From positions 198,017 to 262,016 of the forward strand of contig NZ_WTUZ01000014.1 in assembly GCF_009882985.1 (NCBI RefSeq): a stretch of DNA of 64,000 bases. Reading direction: 5' to 3'. The DNA is from Paenibacillus silvestris. GTDB taxonomy: Bacteria; Bacillota; Bacilli; Paenibacillales; NBRC-103111. The position numbers and the translations under genes were made by a program. Under the pieces are notes generated by a model. That model did not search any database. It worked only from the letters and a program-made list of their open reading frames with translations, and was not told the DNA's origin. Below are positions 37,776 to 47,204 of the stretch, in pieces. Every line of letters begins with the position of its first letter. Positions within the stretch are counted from its first letter, which is position 1.

Positions 37776-38972
37776 TTACTCCTTGATGTCATTGATGAAA
37801 GAGTTTCCTACTTTCGCCAAACGTCTTATTTTCACATCTGCCTTAACATCCACTTGAAGATCTACAAAAGCCTTTTCCCAATTATCTTTAATCCCTTTCC
37901 AGCCCTTAGGATCATCGCGATGAATGAGATCACCGAACCCGAAGACGTCATACTTAATCTGCTTCTGAGCCTTGTGGACTGAAGTCAGAATTAATTCTTC
38001 CAATTGCTCATTGGCAGATTTCTCAAGCTTATCCATGATTCCCATGTCCATTAGATCGATTTGGCACTCTACAGTACCCACATTCATTTCAGCATGAATG
38101 TTCGCTTCAATCCACGGTTTCCCGAGTTCGACTCCCCCCTTTGCTTCGGTCTTAGTACGAATAATCTCCAACGATATCTGTCCGCCTCCCGGGCAGGTCA
38201 CGACTCCAACCGTATTATTCACGTTATCATTCAAATAGTTATAGGCTTTGCTGTCATTCTCGCTCAACCAACCTGCCAGTTTATCTTTTTTGAAGTAAGC
38301 CAGTCCCGCATATTTCAATTTCGAAGGCGGATTAATTTGTTCCGTGTTTGCTTTGCTTTCAACAATCTCCTCAGGGCCTGTCACCTCAATCGTCGTCAAT
38401 ACGGGACTTCTCCCCTCTGTGACAAGATCCAGAATGACCTCATCCAGTTTAACCACTCGGGTTGGCGCCCAAAAGCGTTCAGAGGTAAGTAAGGAGAAAA
38501 ACATACGGTTGGCTGGAACTTTTTCAAGCGGTGTTGCCACCTTAAGGACATCTTCTGCGGATAAGTGTTTGGCAACGACGATGAAGAAATCAGTCCTTGG
38601 CTCGTGATCGCGATTCAGGAAATCCAAGGGCGAAGCTATTCCTTCGCGAGCCAAGTCCTCTCCCAGAACCAGTACACGCAAATGGGCGAGATAGATTTTC
38701 CGGGGGGCCGTTGTCGTCATTCGTCTCAATGCTTCGAAAACTGACTTCCCTTCCGCTTTAAGCATGGTTACCGCCATGCCCTCCGATTTGCCAGTGCTTG
38801 CTACATTGCTCGGCACAACAATTTGTGCGGATACTAGATACTGGTCACCAACTTTATCAATCCCTAGTGCCACTGCCAAAGCAATACTGTTCAGCTCCCT
38901 ACTATTCCAACAGCCGCTTACAAGGATCAACAGCAGTATGGATAGCATTAAGCCGGGTAATTTCCTTATCAC
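37776..38972 (-). CDS. gerKC: Spore germination lipoprotein, Ger(x)C family
   Basis: 398 residues. Signal sequence with lipobox (LVSGC, cysteine near residue 21) followed by NSRELNSIALAVALGIDK, diagnostic of Ger(x)C. The protein is anchored on the outer face of the spore inner membrane as the C subunit of the receptor. Its start overlaps the stop of the A-subunit gene by 4 bp, so translation is coupled. Confidence 0.92.
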   Translation of the reverse strand: MIRKLPGLMLSILLLILVSGCWNSRELNSIALAVALGIDKVGDQYLVSAQIVVPSNVASTGKSEGMAVTMLKAEGKSVFEALRRMTTTAPRKIYLAHLRVLVLGEDLAREGIASPLDFLNRDHEPRTDFFIVVAKHLSAEDVLKVATPLEKVPANRMFFSLLTSERFWAPTRVVKLDEVILDLVTEGRSPVLTTIEVTGPEEIVESKANTEQINPPSKLKYAGLAYFKKDKLAGWLSENDSKAYNYLNDNVNNTVGVVTCPGGGQISLEIIRTKTEAKGGVELGKPWIEANIHAEMNVGTVECQIDLMDMGIMDKLEKSANEQLEELILTSVHKAQKQIKYDVFGFGDLIHRDDPKGWKGIKDNWEKAFVDLQVDVKADVKIRRLAKVGNSFINDIKE

Positions 38973-40573
38973 GAAACCTCCTCCCTTATTGAAGGTTCTT
39001 CTTGGTTAATAGGCATTTCATTTTGGTTACGGCTGATAACGTAGGGACGAGCTCCCATCATCCATCGCGGTAGTCTGAAAAGCGTGTCTTTCTGATCCGA
39101 TAGATGAAACGGTGCAAAAGAACTCATATAAGGGACACCGAATGATTTTAATGTACATAGATGAAGAACGATAATGATAAAACCAACAATAATGCCGAAT
39201 AATCCGAACGTGCCTCCTAACACCATCAAAGGAAAACGAAGAATACGGATCGAGATAGACATATTGTAAGCTGGAAATACAAAACTGGACATTGCTGTTA
39301 TCGATACAACAATCACCATAGCCGCCGAAACAATTCCCGCTTCCACAGCAGCTTGACCGATAACCAAAGTACCGACAATTGAAATCGCTGAACCTACCGC
39401 CCTCGGCATCCGGATGCCAGCCTCCCTTAGAATTTCAAAGGTAACTTCCATCATTAAGGCTTCAATAAAGGCTGGAAAAGGCACACCCTCACGTTGGGAC
39501 ACCAAACTGATTAGCAAGTTGGTCGGAATCATTTCTTGATGAAATGTGGTAATCGCCACATAGAGTGAAGGTCCGCTTAATGCAATAAAGAAGCACAGGT
39601 ACCGAATCATTCTAATTAACGTGCTAATATCCCAGCGATGGTAATAATCCTCGGCCGATTGGAAATATTGTACGAAGAGTGCAGGGACCATGAGAACAAA
39701 CGGCGTGCCATCCACTAGAATCGCTACGCGCCCCTCCAATAAACCGGAGGCAATGCTATCAGGACGTTCGGAGTTCGTAATGGTGGGGAAAGGCGTCCAT
39801 GTCTCATCCTGGATGTATTCTTCAATGTAGCCGCTTTCCAAGATCCCATTTATATCAATTCTATCTAGGCGTCTACGCAATTCGGCAACCACACTGTCAT
39901 CTGCTACACCCTTCAAATACATGACCGTAACCCGTGTGCGAGTTACGCTGCCGATCTCTCTGGACTCCGTCCACAGTCTGTAATCTTTGATTTTACGCCG
40001 GATCATAGCGATGTTCGTTTTAAGTGATTCCGTAAACCCCTCGCGCGGACCCCGGATCAGCGATTGTGCAGACGGTTCTTCTACACCACGGTATTCCCCA
40101 CCGCCCGTAGAGGCTATGATGGCCCGACTCGTGTTTTCCATAAAAATGACACTATCCCCAGACAAGACTGCCAACAGAAGCGTTTCATAATCTGCTGCCT
40201 CGGATACACTTTCAACCGTCAATACGGTCTCCTTTAACATGCCTATGGGGTCAGGATGCCCCAACAGTTCCACAGCTAATTCAGCTGAACGTCGTGTTCC
40301 CGACATCAAAGGTTCCAAAATGTGCTCATCTATTATCTTCTTATCCACCATACCTTCTGTGTACACAACAGCCATTCGAATCGAGCTATCTGCAATGAGG
40401 AACTCTTTGATGACAAGGTCAGGACTATTGCCTACCATCTCTTTCATTATGGATACATTTTGCGACAAGTTGTTTGATACAGTCATTCTAACTTGTGGTT
40501 TATCTGTTTGACCGGAAGCTTGCGTGCTTTGTCCACCCAGATGCTCCGAAAATATTTTCCTAAAGAAATTCAT
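38969..40573 (-). CDS. gerKA: Spore germination receptor A subunit (GerKA-type)
   Basis: 534 residues, near the usual 480-550. A soluble N-terminal domain (about 1-240) with VYTEGMVDKKIIDEH and the segment SLIRGPREGFTESLKTNIAMIRRKI is followed by about five membrane segments and a cytoplasmic tail; this is the layout of GerA-family A subunits, now known to form ion channels. The start at 40573 follows AAGGGGG; the longer open frame to 40708 has no ribosome site. First gene of the operon. A sigma-G promoter is expected upstream but I cannot place one convincingly. Confidence 0.92.
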   Translation of the reverse strand: MNFFRKIFSEHLGGQSTQASGQTDKPQVRMTVSNNLSQNVSIMKEMVGNSPDLVIKEFLIADSSIRMAVVYTEGMVDKKIIDEHILEPLMSGTRRSAELAVELLGHPDPIGMLKETVLTVESVSEAADYETLLLAVLSGDSVIFMENTSRAIIASTGGGEYRGVEEPSAQSLIRGPREGFTESLKTNIAMIRRKIKDYRLWTESREIGSVTRTRVTVMYLKGVADDSVVAELRRRLDRIDINGILESGYIEEYIQDETWTPFPTITNSERPDSIASGLLEGRVAILVDGTPFVLMVPALFVQYFQSAEDYYHRWDISTLIRMIRYLCFFIALSGPSLYVAITTFHQEMIPTNLLISLVSQREGVPFPAFIEALMMEVTFEILREAGIRMPRAVGSAISIVGTLVIGQAAVEAGIVSAAMVIVVSITAMSSFVFPAYNMSISIRILRFPLMVLGGTFGLFGIIVGFIIIVLHLCTLKSFGVPYMSSFAPFHLSDQKDTLFRLPRWMMGARPYVISRNQNEMPINQEEPSIREEVS

Positions 40574-41256
40574 GTTAGCCCCCTTCTGCGATCCACAAAT
40601 AAATGCACAATAACTACATACTTGACCTAAAATAGTGCAGCTGTCATCGCCCAAGAGCAAAGGCCCAGCTGAACCAAGTGCATATTGGGCAAAAATCCTA
40701 CAAATCACAGAGGAGGGTCTTTTTTTATTTCCACGTGGCTATCAACGCTATATGAATGGTCGATTTTTTGATAATAGATGGAAAATATGGCGTTGTTCGA
40801 GTAATTTTTAATCGCTGGAGCAAATTAAAGATAGAAACTCCTGTTAAATTTCGGGAATTCCGTACTTTGCATGGTTATTCATTGAAATTAGCGGGAGAAA
40901 TTCCATTTAACTAGCCTAAAATCCCGATGCGCTATGGATTAACGGTAGTTTTTCCAGCTAATTATCTGTGCAGCCACTGCGCCTAACTTCTAACCTCCAA
41001 TATGGTCATACCTAACCACATCTTACCGCCTCTGCACATCACTACCGTTATGAATACTCCAGTCGAGGTTAATCGTAGTTAAGTTTCCCCAATATTGGAA
41101 ATGAAATTCAATATATTTGAGAGGCCTCAGCGCCTGCACGAAAAAACGCGAAATTACAGGCTAATTCACATACTCTTTCATTGGCGTAACCTCCTCGTTG
41201 TTCAAGGTCCTTAGCCATATATGGCTCAATGGAGGAGGGCCTATCCTTGGGAAAAG
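40574..41256. other. Long gene-free stretch between gerKA and the nucleosidase gene
   Basis: About 680 bp with no convincing open frame, RNA or known repeat. It is AT-rich with a loosely repeated set of phrases (ATTAGCGGGAG, AACGGTAGTTTTT, TTAATCGTAGTTAAG) that resemble the interspersed elements elsewhere in the window, but I could not find a long shared exact match. Upstream gerKA signals should lie at its left edge. Confidence 0.5.
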
Positions 41257-41284
41257 AAAAAAGACACCCTTTGGGGTGTCTTTT
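41257..41284 (-). terminator. Intrinsic terminator
   Basis: On the minus strand AAAAGACACCCC AAA GGGTGTCTTTT with T-run, following the nucleosidase gene. Confidence 0.85.
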
Positions 41285-41307
41285 GGGGAGACTTCGATAC
41301 AACACGA

Positions 41308-42162
41308 TTATTTCTTCGGCAGTGTAGTAATATATTTTTTAACTACTTCGTACACATACTCCTGGCATCCCTCTGCTGTACTCGGATCATATTTTCCGCC
41401 ATTTGTTTTATTATTAGAAAGAACACGAATACCCAGGAATGGCACACCATACGAATTAGCAATTTGCGCGGCCGAGGCACCTTCCATTTCCTCCACGGAC
41501 GTACCAAACTTGTCATGCAACCATTTGATTCGATCAACCTCGTTATTCCAGAAATCCCCTGAACCTATGGTACCTTCAACAACCTTACCTTTCTTATACA
41601 TATCCTTAACGGCGTTCGCTGCTGCCAGTAGACTTTTGTCTCCCTCATAGTAACGAGGTTTCTCTGCGTTTGGATCTTCCCCTGCACTTCCTTCAGAAGC
41701 CATCAAATCCATAGGTTTCCATATCGTTGGATCAATCCCCTGATTCGCACCCTTGTCTCCAGCTTTAAATGAACCGATGTTGGTCGTTCTCTGTCCTAGA
41801 ACGATATCAAAAACATTTAAATTCGGATCATGTCCCCCTGATGTACCTTGGTTAATAATAGCTACAGGGTTATACTTTTCGATAGCCAATGCAGTAGCAG
41901 CAGCCGTATTCTCCATTCCCTTTCCTGTTTTTGCAACGATGACAGGATAATTATCTACAGTTCCTTTATAGAACACAAAGCTTCCCGACTTTTCTTCCTT
42001 AACATTTTCCAACCTTTTAGCAAACTTCTCAGCTTCAATGGGCATTGGACCTTCAATAATAATTGGCCTTTGAGCACTACTTTTTTGAACAGAGCTACAA
42101 CCTACTGCTCCAGTTACCAGTAATGTGCCAACAACCCCTAGCAAACCAAACTTCTTAAACAA
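41308..42162 (-). CDS. Lipoprotein purine nucleosidase (MTA/SAH nucleosidase superfamily)
   Basis: 284 residues. Signal peptide with lipobox VTGAVGC (cysteine near residue 22), then a phosphorylase/nucleosidase-superfamily domain: GTSGGHDP, FWNNEVD, EEMEGASAAQIANSYGVPF. The enzyme would cleave purine nucleosides or related S-adenosyl derivatives outside the membrane, unlike the cytoplasmic MTA/SAH nucleosidase. I place the start at a TTG at 42162 because GGGGG lies 8 bp ahead and the signal peptide begins there; the frame upstream reads through the leader. A guanine-type riboswitch and its terminator control it. Confidence 0.85.
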   Translation of the reverse strand: MFKKFGLLGVVGTLLVTGAVGCSSVQKSSAQRPIIIEGPMPIEAEKFAKRLENVKEEKSGSFVFYKGTVDNYPVIVAKTGKGMENTAAATALAIEKYNPVAIINQGTSGGHDPNLNVFDIVLGQRTTNIGSFKAGDKGANQGIDPTIWKPMDLMASEGSAGEDPNAEKPRYYEGDKSLLAAANAVKDMYKKGKVVEGTIGSGDFWNNEVDRIKWLHDKFGTSVEEMEGASAAQIANSYGVPFLGIRVLSNNKTNGGKYDPSTAEGCQEYVYEVVKKYITTLPKK

Positions 42163-42224
42163 ATTAGTTTCCCCCTTGATGTTTGATACACTCGATGAAT
42201 GATAGCCCAACAATTAGTCTACAA

Positions 42225-42273
42225 ATAAAAAATGCCCTCTACACTAGACCCAGACCAGGAGCTAGACTTAGAG
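42225..42273 (-). terminator. Riboswitch expression-platform terminator
   Basis: On the minus strand CTCTAAGTCTAG pairs with CTAGTGTAGAG and is followed by GGGCATTTTTTATTT. It lies between the aptamer (42351-42422) and the gene start (42162), as in purine-repressed off switches. Confidence 0.88.
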
Positions 42274-42350
42274 AGCAAAAGTATAAAATTAAGCAAAATA
42301 AAGCTTTTGCCAAATGAGGCGTTGGTCACAAACCAAATTCCCTATACTTT

Positions 42351-42422
42351 AACTCGAAGTCCAGTTCATTTTGGGGAACCAGGTAGAGACGCCCAGACCC
42401 TATTACCGAGCATATACGAGTT
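42351..42422 (-). promoter_or_regulatory. Purine riboswitch aptamer, guanine type
   Basis: On the minus strand P1 (AACTCG... / ...CGAGTT), P2 with a 7-nt loop of the AATAGGG form, the conserved J2/3 segment GTCTCTACC, and P3 with loop CCCAAAAT are all readable. The specificity base sits in GACTTCG, a C, which selects guanine or hypoxanthine over adenine. Confidence 0.9.
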
Positions 42423-42450
42423 ATCCATTTTAATTGTTTATTATGTTAGG

Positions 42451-42479
42451 AGTATAGCAAAATCATAGAGGAATCTCAA
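42451..42479 (-). promoter_or_regulatory. Promoter of the riboswitch transcript
   Basis: On the minus strand TTGAGA, 17-bp spacer, TATACT with a TGC extension. The start point would fall near 42444, about 22 bases before the aptamer. Confidence 0.8.
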
Positions 42480-42585
42480 GTTAAAACCGAATAATAATTA
42501 TAAAAGTTTATGTAATGTTCGTAATTTGGCAAAATTCATAACCCCATCTTAAGCATCATCGGTGGACATAAGGTCGTTTCTTTCT

Positions 42586-45138
42586 CTAATTCAAAACATA
42601 GGAAGACATACTTCCGGCAACCGGTAACTGGTTGCTTGCAGAGTCACTCCAAATAAATCCCAGTTGAACCGTACTGCCAACACTTATGCCGAGCAACGTC
42701 TGCGGAATCGCAATTTCAATGACTGTATCATTTGCAGAATAATTAGTTTGACTCACAAAGCCTGTCACTTTCGTCCATGACCAAGTTGATCCATTCCCGC
42801 TATAGCGGTAGAGAGTCCCATTCTCCACCATAAAATCTGCGCCGCTTGAACTCCAATTTTTCACAGCAAAACCACTGGTTCCATTGTTATCAGAGTTAAT
42901 ATAGATTTGACTTTTACTTGTTAAACTGCTCCCCTGAACAAGCAAGTACAGATTAGATGTATGATGGAATGCTTTCATTCCCTTGGCTTTCGAACTGCCT
43001 GAACTTAGCTCCTCTACTGTGCTCCAGTCAGTCGCATCCCCGTTAACTGTAATAACAGTTGGTGTTGGTGCTGGCGTTACCTCTGTTTGATTATTACTGC
43101 CTATGGGAATAAGTGACCCACTGAGTGGTAGTTTATCCGTTTTGGAATCATTCAACATATAACCAACTTGAATAGTTTCACTATTTACTGCTGCCAGATT
43201 AGACAAAGGAATAGCCACTTCAAGAATGCCATTTATTGCAATATAAGCTTTCGTATCCTTGTAATTGGCGACCTTCGTCCATGACCACGTAATTCCGTCT
43301 GTTCCGCTGTAACGATATAACGTCCCATTCTCCAGCAAATAGTCAGCTCCGCTGGCACTCCAGTTGGGATTCTGAAAACCAGTTGAAACATTTTCATCTG
43401 TGTTGAAATAAAATTGGTGCTTCGTCATTGTGCCATTCCATTGTGCATAAAGATTCAAGTTCGCATTTTCAATGTTTGCTTTCAGCACGGTTGCGTTGGA
43501 AGTACTTTGACTCAAGATAGGGGTTATTGCCCAATCGGTTGCATTTCCATCTATCGCAATGGAGGAAACAGGATTTACGGGGATAGATGCCGATGTAGAC
43601 TCATCTGCCCCAATATCAATGGTAACACCCTGAATTCTAGCCGACCCTTCATAATCATCAGCTGCACTAGCAAATGCACTAGCTAAACCCTTATCGATAG
43701 CAGGAGAATCTGCCAGTAAGTTAAAATTATTCGCGGCCTTGTTTACAAACCTTGGCTCAGCGAAGAGAGAGTGGGCATCGTTACCTGAGGCAGCTTGATA
43801 GGAATCCCACGTTGTATAGGTTTTACCTTGCCACGCCCACACTCCGTTATTCATTCCGCTTGCTGTGTAGTACAAATTGTAATCAAGAATATTGGCCGAA
43901 CCGCTTGTGTTCTTCTTGCTTATCAATGTTTTTTGGGATTGGCTATAAATAATGTTGTTTTTAAGACTGTTATTTACTAGATTCCATTGTAAGGCGATAT
44001 TTCCATACCCCTGTACCAACGTATCATTTTCTACAAAGGTGTTATTTACAATTTGATTGTTACTTGCTCCGCCACGTGTTGAAGATGAACCTCCCATAAT
44101 AAGGCCTGCCCCATAATTATGATGAATCCAATTATTTTGGACTTTAATAGAGCTTGTGGCTTTACCTGCTTTTTCACTTGCCAGTTCAATACCAAAGTCA
44201 TTTGCATACACATGATTCTTCTCTATTACGATGTTGGTAGCGCCATCTGCATAAATACCTCCCGCCGCATGAACGCCTGTACGGTAAGCAGGGTTCTTGG
44301 AGGAATCAATATGGTAAACGGTATTCTCAGCTACTCTTCCATTCCGCGTTTGGTCTACACACGAACTGGAACATGCTCCGTAAAATCCGGCTAGTTCAAT
44401 ACCGATATTGTTATTATCATGGACTTTATTACGTGCAATTTCGAAACCATCAATATTACCACTTAATGTTAGGGACTCGCTCCAACCTGTAACCAGATCG
44501 TGGATATCGTTTCCGTTGATTGTAAGATTGGTTATTGCGGTTGCACTGTTTCCTAGTACATGAATACCGTGAGCATTACCGCTGCTGGATGTATTCTTAA
44601 TATCATGAATATGATTACTCAGAAGTTGGATGTTTGTACTGCCGTTAGTCACACGGATTGCCGCAGGGTCTAATGAACTGCTTGTAGCAACTAAATTAGC
44701 AAGTTCAAAACCGCTTACTCTGATGTAATTTACTTTAGAAATATAAAATAAAGACTGATTAGAACTCGTTATGTTTAGACCTGTACCATCAATAACAGGC
44801 GTTTCCCCGGAGTAATTAAGGAATTGAATATAGCCTCCGCTCGCTGATCCTGATGACTTGATTGTAACCAATTCGCGGTAAGTTCCACCTCTAACATATA
44901 CCGTATCTCCAGCGGTGACCACATCCGCCGCTCTCTGAATTGTTTTCCATGGAGCCGCTAACGTTCCAGCGTTACTATCGTTCCCAGATGTAGAGACATA
45001 ATAAATGTTCCCACCTGCAGCTCGGACAGTGAGCGACGAGAAAGCAGCCACAAATAGGCTCAGAATCAGAAAACTTGCCATGAATGTAATTACAGTTGTG
45101 CTTAGATAGCTAATTTCTCGTCTTTTGGTTACATTCAT
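42586..45138 (-). CDS. Exported right-handed beta-helix protein with two C-terminal beta-sandwich repeats
   Basis: 850 residues. Signal or membrane segment at about 14-42, a DUF1565-type opening (YYVSTSGNDSNAGTLAAPWKTIQRA), then parallel beta-helix repeats rich in N, S, T and G (about 40-530), as in pectate lyase-like and NosD proteins. Two homologous repeats of about 150 residues follow (near 535-690 and 700-850), each with an ATDW opening and a GADYLLENGTLYRYSG-like core (GADFMVENGTLYRYSG in the second), similar to CBM9-type carbohydrate modules. Likely acts on or binds a polysaccharide. Start at 45138 behind AGGTG. The target sugar is unknown. Confidence 0.85.
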   Translation of the reverse strand: MNVTKRREISYLSTTVITFMASFLILSLFVAAFSSLTVRAAGGNIYYVSTSGNDSNAGTLAAPWKTIQRAADVVTAGDTVYVRGGTYRELVTIKSSGSASGGYIQFLNYSGETPVIDGTGLNITSSNQSLFYISKVNYIRVSGFELANLVATSSSLDPAAIRVTNGSTNIQLLSNHIHDIKNTSSSGNAHGIHVLGNSATAITNLTINGNDIHDLVTGWSESLTLSGNIDGFEIARNKVHDNNNIGIELAGFYGACSSSCVDQTRNGRVAENTVYHIDSSKNPAYRTGVHAAGGIYADGATNIVIEKNHVYANDFGIELASEKAGKATSSIKVQNNWIHHNYGAGLIMGGSSSTRGGASNNQIVNNTFVENDTLVQGYGNIALQWNLVNNSLKNNIIYSQSQKTLISKKNTSGSANILDYNLYYTASGMNNGVWAWQGKTYTTWDSYQAASGNDAHSLFAEPRFVNKAANNFNLLADSPAIDKGLASAFASAADDYEGSARIQGVTIDIGADESTSASIPVNPVSSIAIDGNATDWAITPILSQSTSNATVLKANIENANLNLYAQWNGTMTKHQFYFNTDENVSTGFQNPNWSASGADYLLENGTLYRYSGTDGITWSWTKVANYKDTKAYIAINGILEVAIPLSNLAAVNSETIQVGYMLNDSKTDKLPLSGSLIPIGSNNQTEVTPAPTPTVITVNGDATDWSTVEELSSGSSKAKGMKAFHHTSNLYLLVQGSSLTSKSQIYINSDNNGTSGFAVKNWSSSGADFMVENGTLYRYSGNGSTWSWTKVTGFVSQTNYSANDTVIEIAIPQTLLGISVGSTVQLGFIWSDSASNQLPVAGSMSSYVLN

Positions 45139-45317
45139 CTCGTAGCACCTCATTCTTTGTGATAAAAAAAGGAATAAGATACCGAAGAGCTACATCCGTA
45201 TGGTCCACGAATTCGTCTGCTTCGGCAACTGGCGAGCAACTCTTTGTTAGAGGAAGCCCCTATAGCTTTGCGACCCTTGATTTCCCAAGGTTTGCCTTTT
45301 CGGTAATATGCATTCAG

Positions 45318-46037
45318 TTAGACTTTTTCCAAACAGTTCGAACACCTTTCTGGAAACCGTAACCCTTCACTGGTGTAATAATCTGGATTCGTTTCATCGA
45401 ATAAGAAAGGAGTGCCACATTGCTGACATGCCATGATAATCGGATCACTCGTGCGGATAAGCAATGATTTAGCCCGTTCCCGTTTTAAACGCTCCCATTC
45501 CGGATTTTCCAATTCATCCAGCTGCTTCAACAATTCGATTACCTTCCGAATCTCAGCCTGAACTTTCTTGAAATCAATATTTTCCCATTGAGTCAAATAA
45601 GGTATGTACTTCTGGTTCCCGGAGCATAAAATTTTGTACAGGAACAAGAAAACCAATTCCCTGTTACGTCCTTTCAAATATTCCATGCTGATCGGAATAA
45701 TGTTGTTCTCAATCCAACGATCCCATTCCTGTAGAAATTCTTCGGCACGTCGTTCTCTTTCGACTGCCCAGCCGCGCGAAGAGAATACGATCATGGGCAG
45801 CTTGCCGCGCATCTCGACTTCTAGAAATCCGGTGTCAATCATCTGATCCACCTTAACCATGATCTGATCCAAGGAAAGGCCGCTGTAGAAACCGTACGAA
45901 GGATTTTGATCTAACCCCAGCTCCAACAGTTTTTGCTCTTTCGAGCCTTTCAAAATTTTAGAGAGCAACGTCCGCCCGCCTTCGGCGATGATATCGTCGG
46001 CAGCCCTCAGAATTGCCCGCAATTCGAGTTCCAGCAA
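45318..46037 (-). CDS. RQC-domain DNA-binding protein with zinc ribbon (RQC-minor type)
   Basis: 239 residues. The N-terminal winged-helix region (about 20-95: TLLSKILKGSKEQKLLELGL, SLDQIMVKVDQMIDTGFLEV and a GKLPMIVFSSRGW wing) matches the RecQ C-terminal (RQC) fold. The middle is helical and charged, and the C-terminus has two CxxC pairs (CQQC, CSNC) of a zinc ribbon. Stand-alone RQC-minor proteins have been linked to conflict or defence genes in comparative studies, but no such genes flank it here. No helicase domain. No strong ribosome site can be placed; the start is as drawn. Confidence 0.75.
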   Translation of the reverse strand: MLELELRAILRAADDIIAEGGRTLLSKILKGSKEQKLLELGLDQNPSYGFYSGLSLDQIMVKVDQMIDTGFLEVEMRGKLPMIVFSSRGWAVERERRAEEFLQEWDRWIENNIIPISMEYLKGRNRELVFLFLYKILCSGNQKYIPYLTQWENIDFKKVQAEIRKVIELLKQLDELENPEWERLKRERAKSLLIRTSDPIIMACQQCGTPFLFDETNPDYYTSEGLRFPERCSNCLEKV

Positions 46038-46321
46038 TGGTACATCCCCCCCCTTTCATTGAATCATCAGTTGCACCGACATATCCTTTATAAAAGTGAG
46101 CATCTACATACGAGCGGCGTAAGTTCAATCTATTAGCCATACTCATGTCCGTCAAATGATTCAGCATATCCAGATATAATAGAATTAAACGGTCTCAGCT
46201 TTGAAAACATTATATCATGGGCATTATGATGTAAAAACAAATAGTATGCTTTCAGCGGACTCCTAACACCCTTCCTGGGTCCGGCCAGCGCGATCGCTTT
46301 AGATATAATACAGCGCTAAAA

Positions 46322-46368
46322 CGATGACTACCCTAGCGGTACATTTCAATGCCGTGCTCCTCCGCTTA
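46322..46368. repeat. 47-bp direct repeat, copy 1
   Basis: Exactly repeated 203 bp to the right at 46525-46571. Followed by a similar GC-rich palindromic segment (GGTCCGCGCGG). Part of a duplicated unit that also contains a terminator and the ssrA 3' end. Confidence 0.9.
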
Positions 46369-46467
46369 AGCTTCGGTCCGCGCGGACTGAACCCCTAAGG
46401 GGTTCTCCTCCCAATACACGCCATACAAAAGAAAAAAGCACCCTCAAAGGGTGCTTTCTCTTTTTGT

Positions 46468-46484
46468 ATGGAGGTGAGGGGAGT
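46468..46484. repeat. 17-bp copy of the ssrA 3' end
   Basis: ATGGAGGTGAGGGGAGT matches the 3' terminus of ssrA at 46673-46689, 205 bp away. The sequence between them is a diverged duplicate of the terminator and flanking DNA. This looks like a partial duplication of the gene end, as left by integrative elements that use ssrA as attachment site, or by simple tandem duplication. Confidence 0.8.
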
Positions 46485-46524
46485 ATTGAAATGTCCATCT
46501 AACTTGCTAACGAAGCTCACTCAC

Positions 46525-46571
46525 CGATGACTACCCTAGCGGTACATTTCAATGCCGTGCTCCTCCGCTTA
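46525..46571. repeat. 47-bp direct repeat, copy 2
   Basis: Perfect copy of 46322-46368. The whole stretch 46038-46673 is otherwise without a gene and contains two terminator hairpins (46435-46457 and 46635-46663). Confidence 0.9.
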
Positions 46572-46634
46572 CGCTCCGGTCCGCGCGGGCGAACCCTAGA
46601 GGGGTCAACTCCCTACTCTCACCACCATTAAAAC

Positions 46635-46663
46635 AAAAAAGACACCTCGAAAGGTGTCTTTTT
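46635..46663 (-). terminator. Terminator of ssrA
   Basis: On the minus strand AAGACACCT / AGGTGTCTT with a T-run, 10 bp past the ssrA 3' end. A diverged copy sits at 46435-46457. Confidence 0.85.
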
Positions 46664-46673
46664 CATGCTTTAA

Positions 46674-47036
46674 TGGAGGTGAGGGGAGTCGAACCCCTGT
46701 CCGAAAATATTGCCACACAGGCATCTACGGGTGTAGTCACAGTTTTGATGTCACCCGAGCATCGCCCCGTAACCGGCTATGCGTTGGGTCAGCCTGATTG
46801 TCTTCCTACGCAAGGCCCCAGGCGGAGACCAAACGTCGTATCCCACTATAGTTGAGCCCCTATCCCAGTCACATGGGCGATGCTGAGTAGAAGCACGCTA
46901 ACAGGTTATTAAGCTGCTAAAGCGTAGTTGTTTTGTGTTTTGCCATTTAATAGGCTTTAGCGTTGTTATAGTGGACGCGTCCCCACTACCCGCAACCCGC
47001 GCTCAAACTATCCCCGTCGAATCCAAGAACACCCCC
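46674..47036 (-). ncRNA. ssrA: tmRNA
   Basis: 363 nt. The 5' end GGGGGTGTTCTTGGATTCGAC and the 3' end GGTTCGACTCCCCTCACCTCCA form the tRNA-like domain; the acceptor stem pairs GGGGGTG with CACCTCC. The reading frame encodes the tag GKTQNNYALAA then TAA, the ALAA end being typical of SsrA degradation tags. CCA is not encoded. Rescues stalled ribosomes together with SmpB, whose gene lies 168 bp upstream on the same strand. Confidence 0.95.
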
Positions 47037-47204
47037 GGATTGCCTTCATTTCCGCCGATAAAGCGGAGAAGGTGAAAGACGAACTGTTGAGGCCAAATCG
47101 CTTTTTAAAACAATAACCAATCGCCGTAGAGATAGTATAACACAAGCTGTCCAAAAAATAACGCTCAGGTTTGTGGAAGTCAAGGTGCTGCTTACCAATA
47201 CGGA

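Noticed and set aside
40709..40760. Possible sigma-G promoter or terminator near the gerKA start
   Set aside because: No pair of boxes with correct spacing could be fixed, and the hairpin is weak.
42232..42468. 78-residue open frame on the plus strand
   Set aside because: It lies over the purine riboswitch, its terminator and promoter on the other strand, and has no ribosome site.
46673..46855. 60-residue plus-strand frame beginning MEVRGVEPLSEN
   Set aside because: It is the complement of the tmRNA 3' half; such frames are commonly mis-annotated as proteins.
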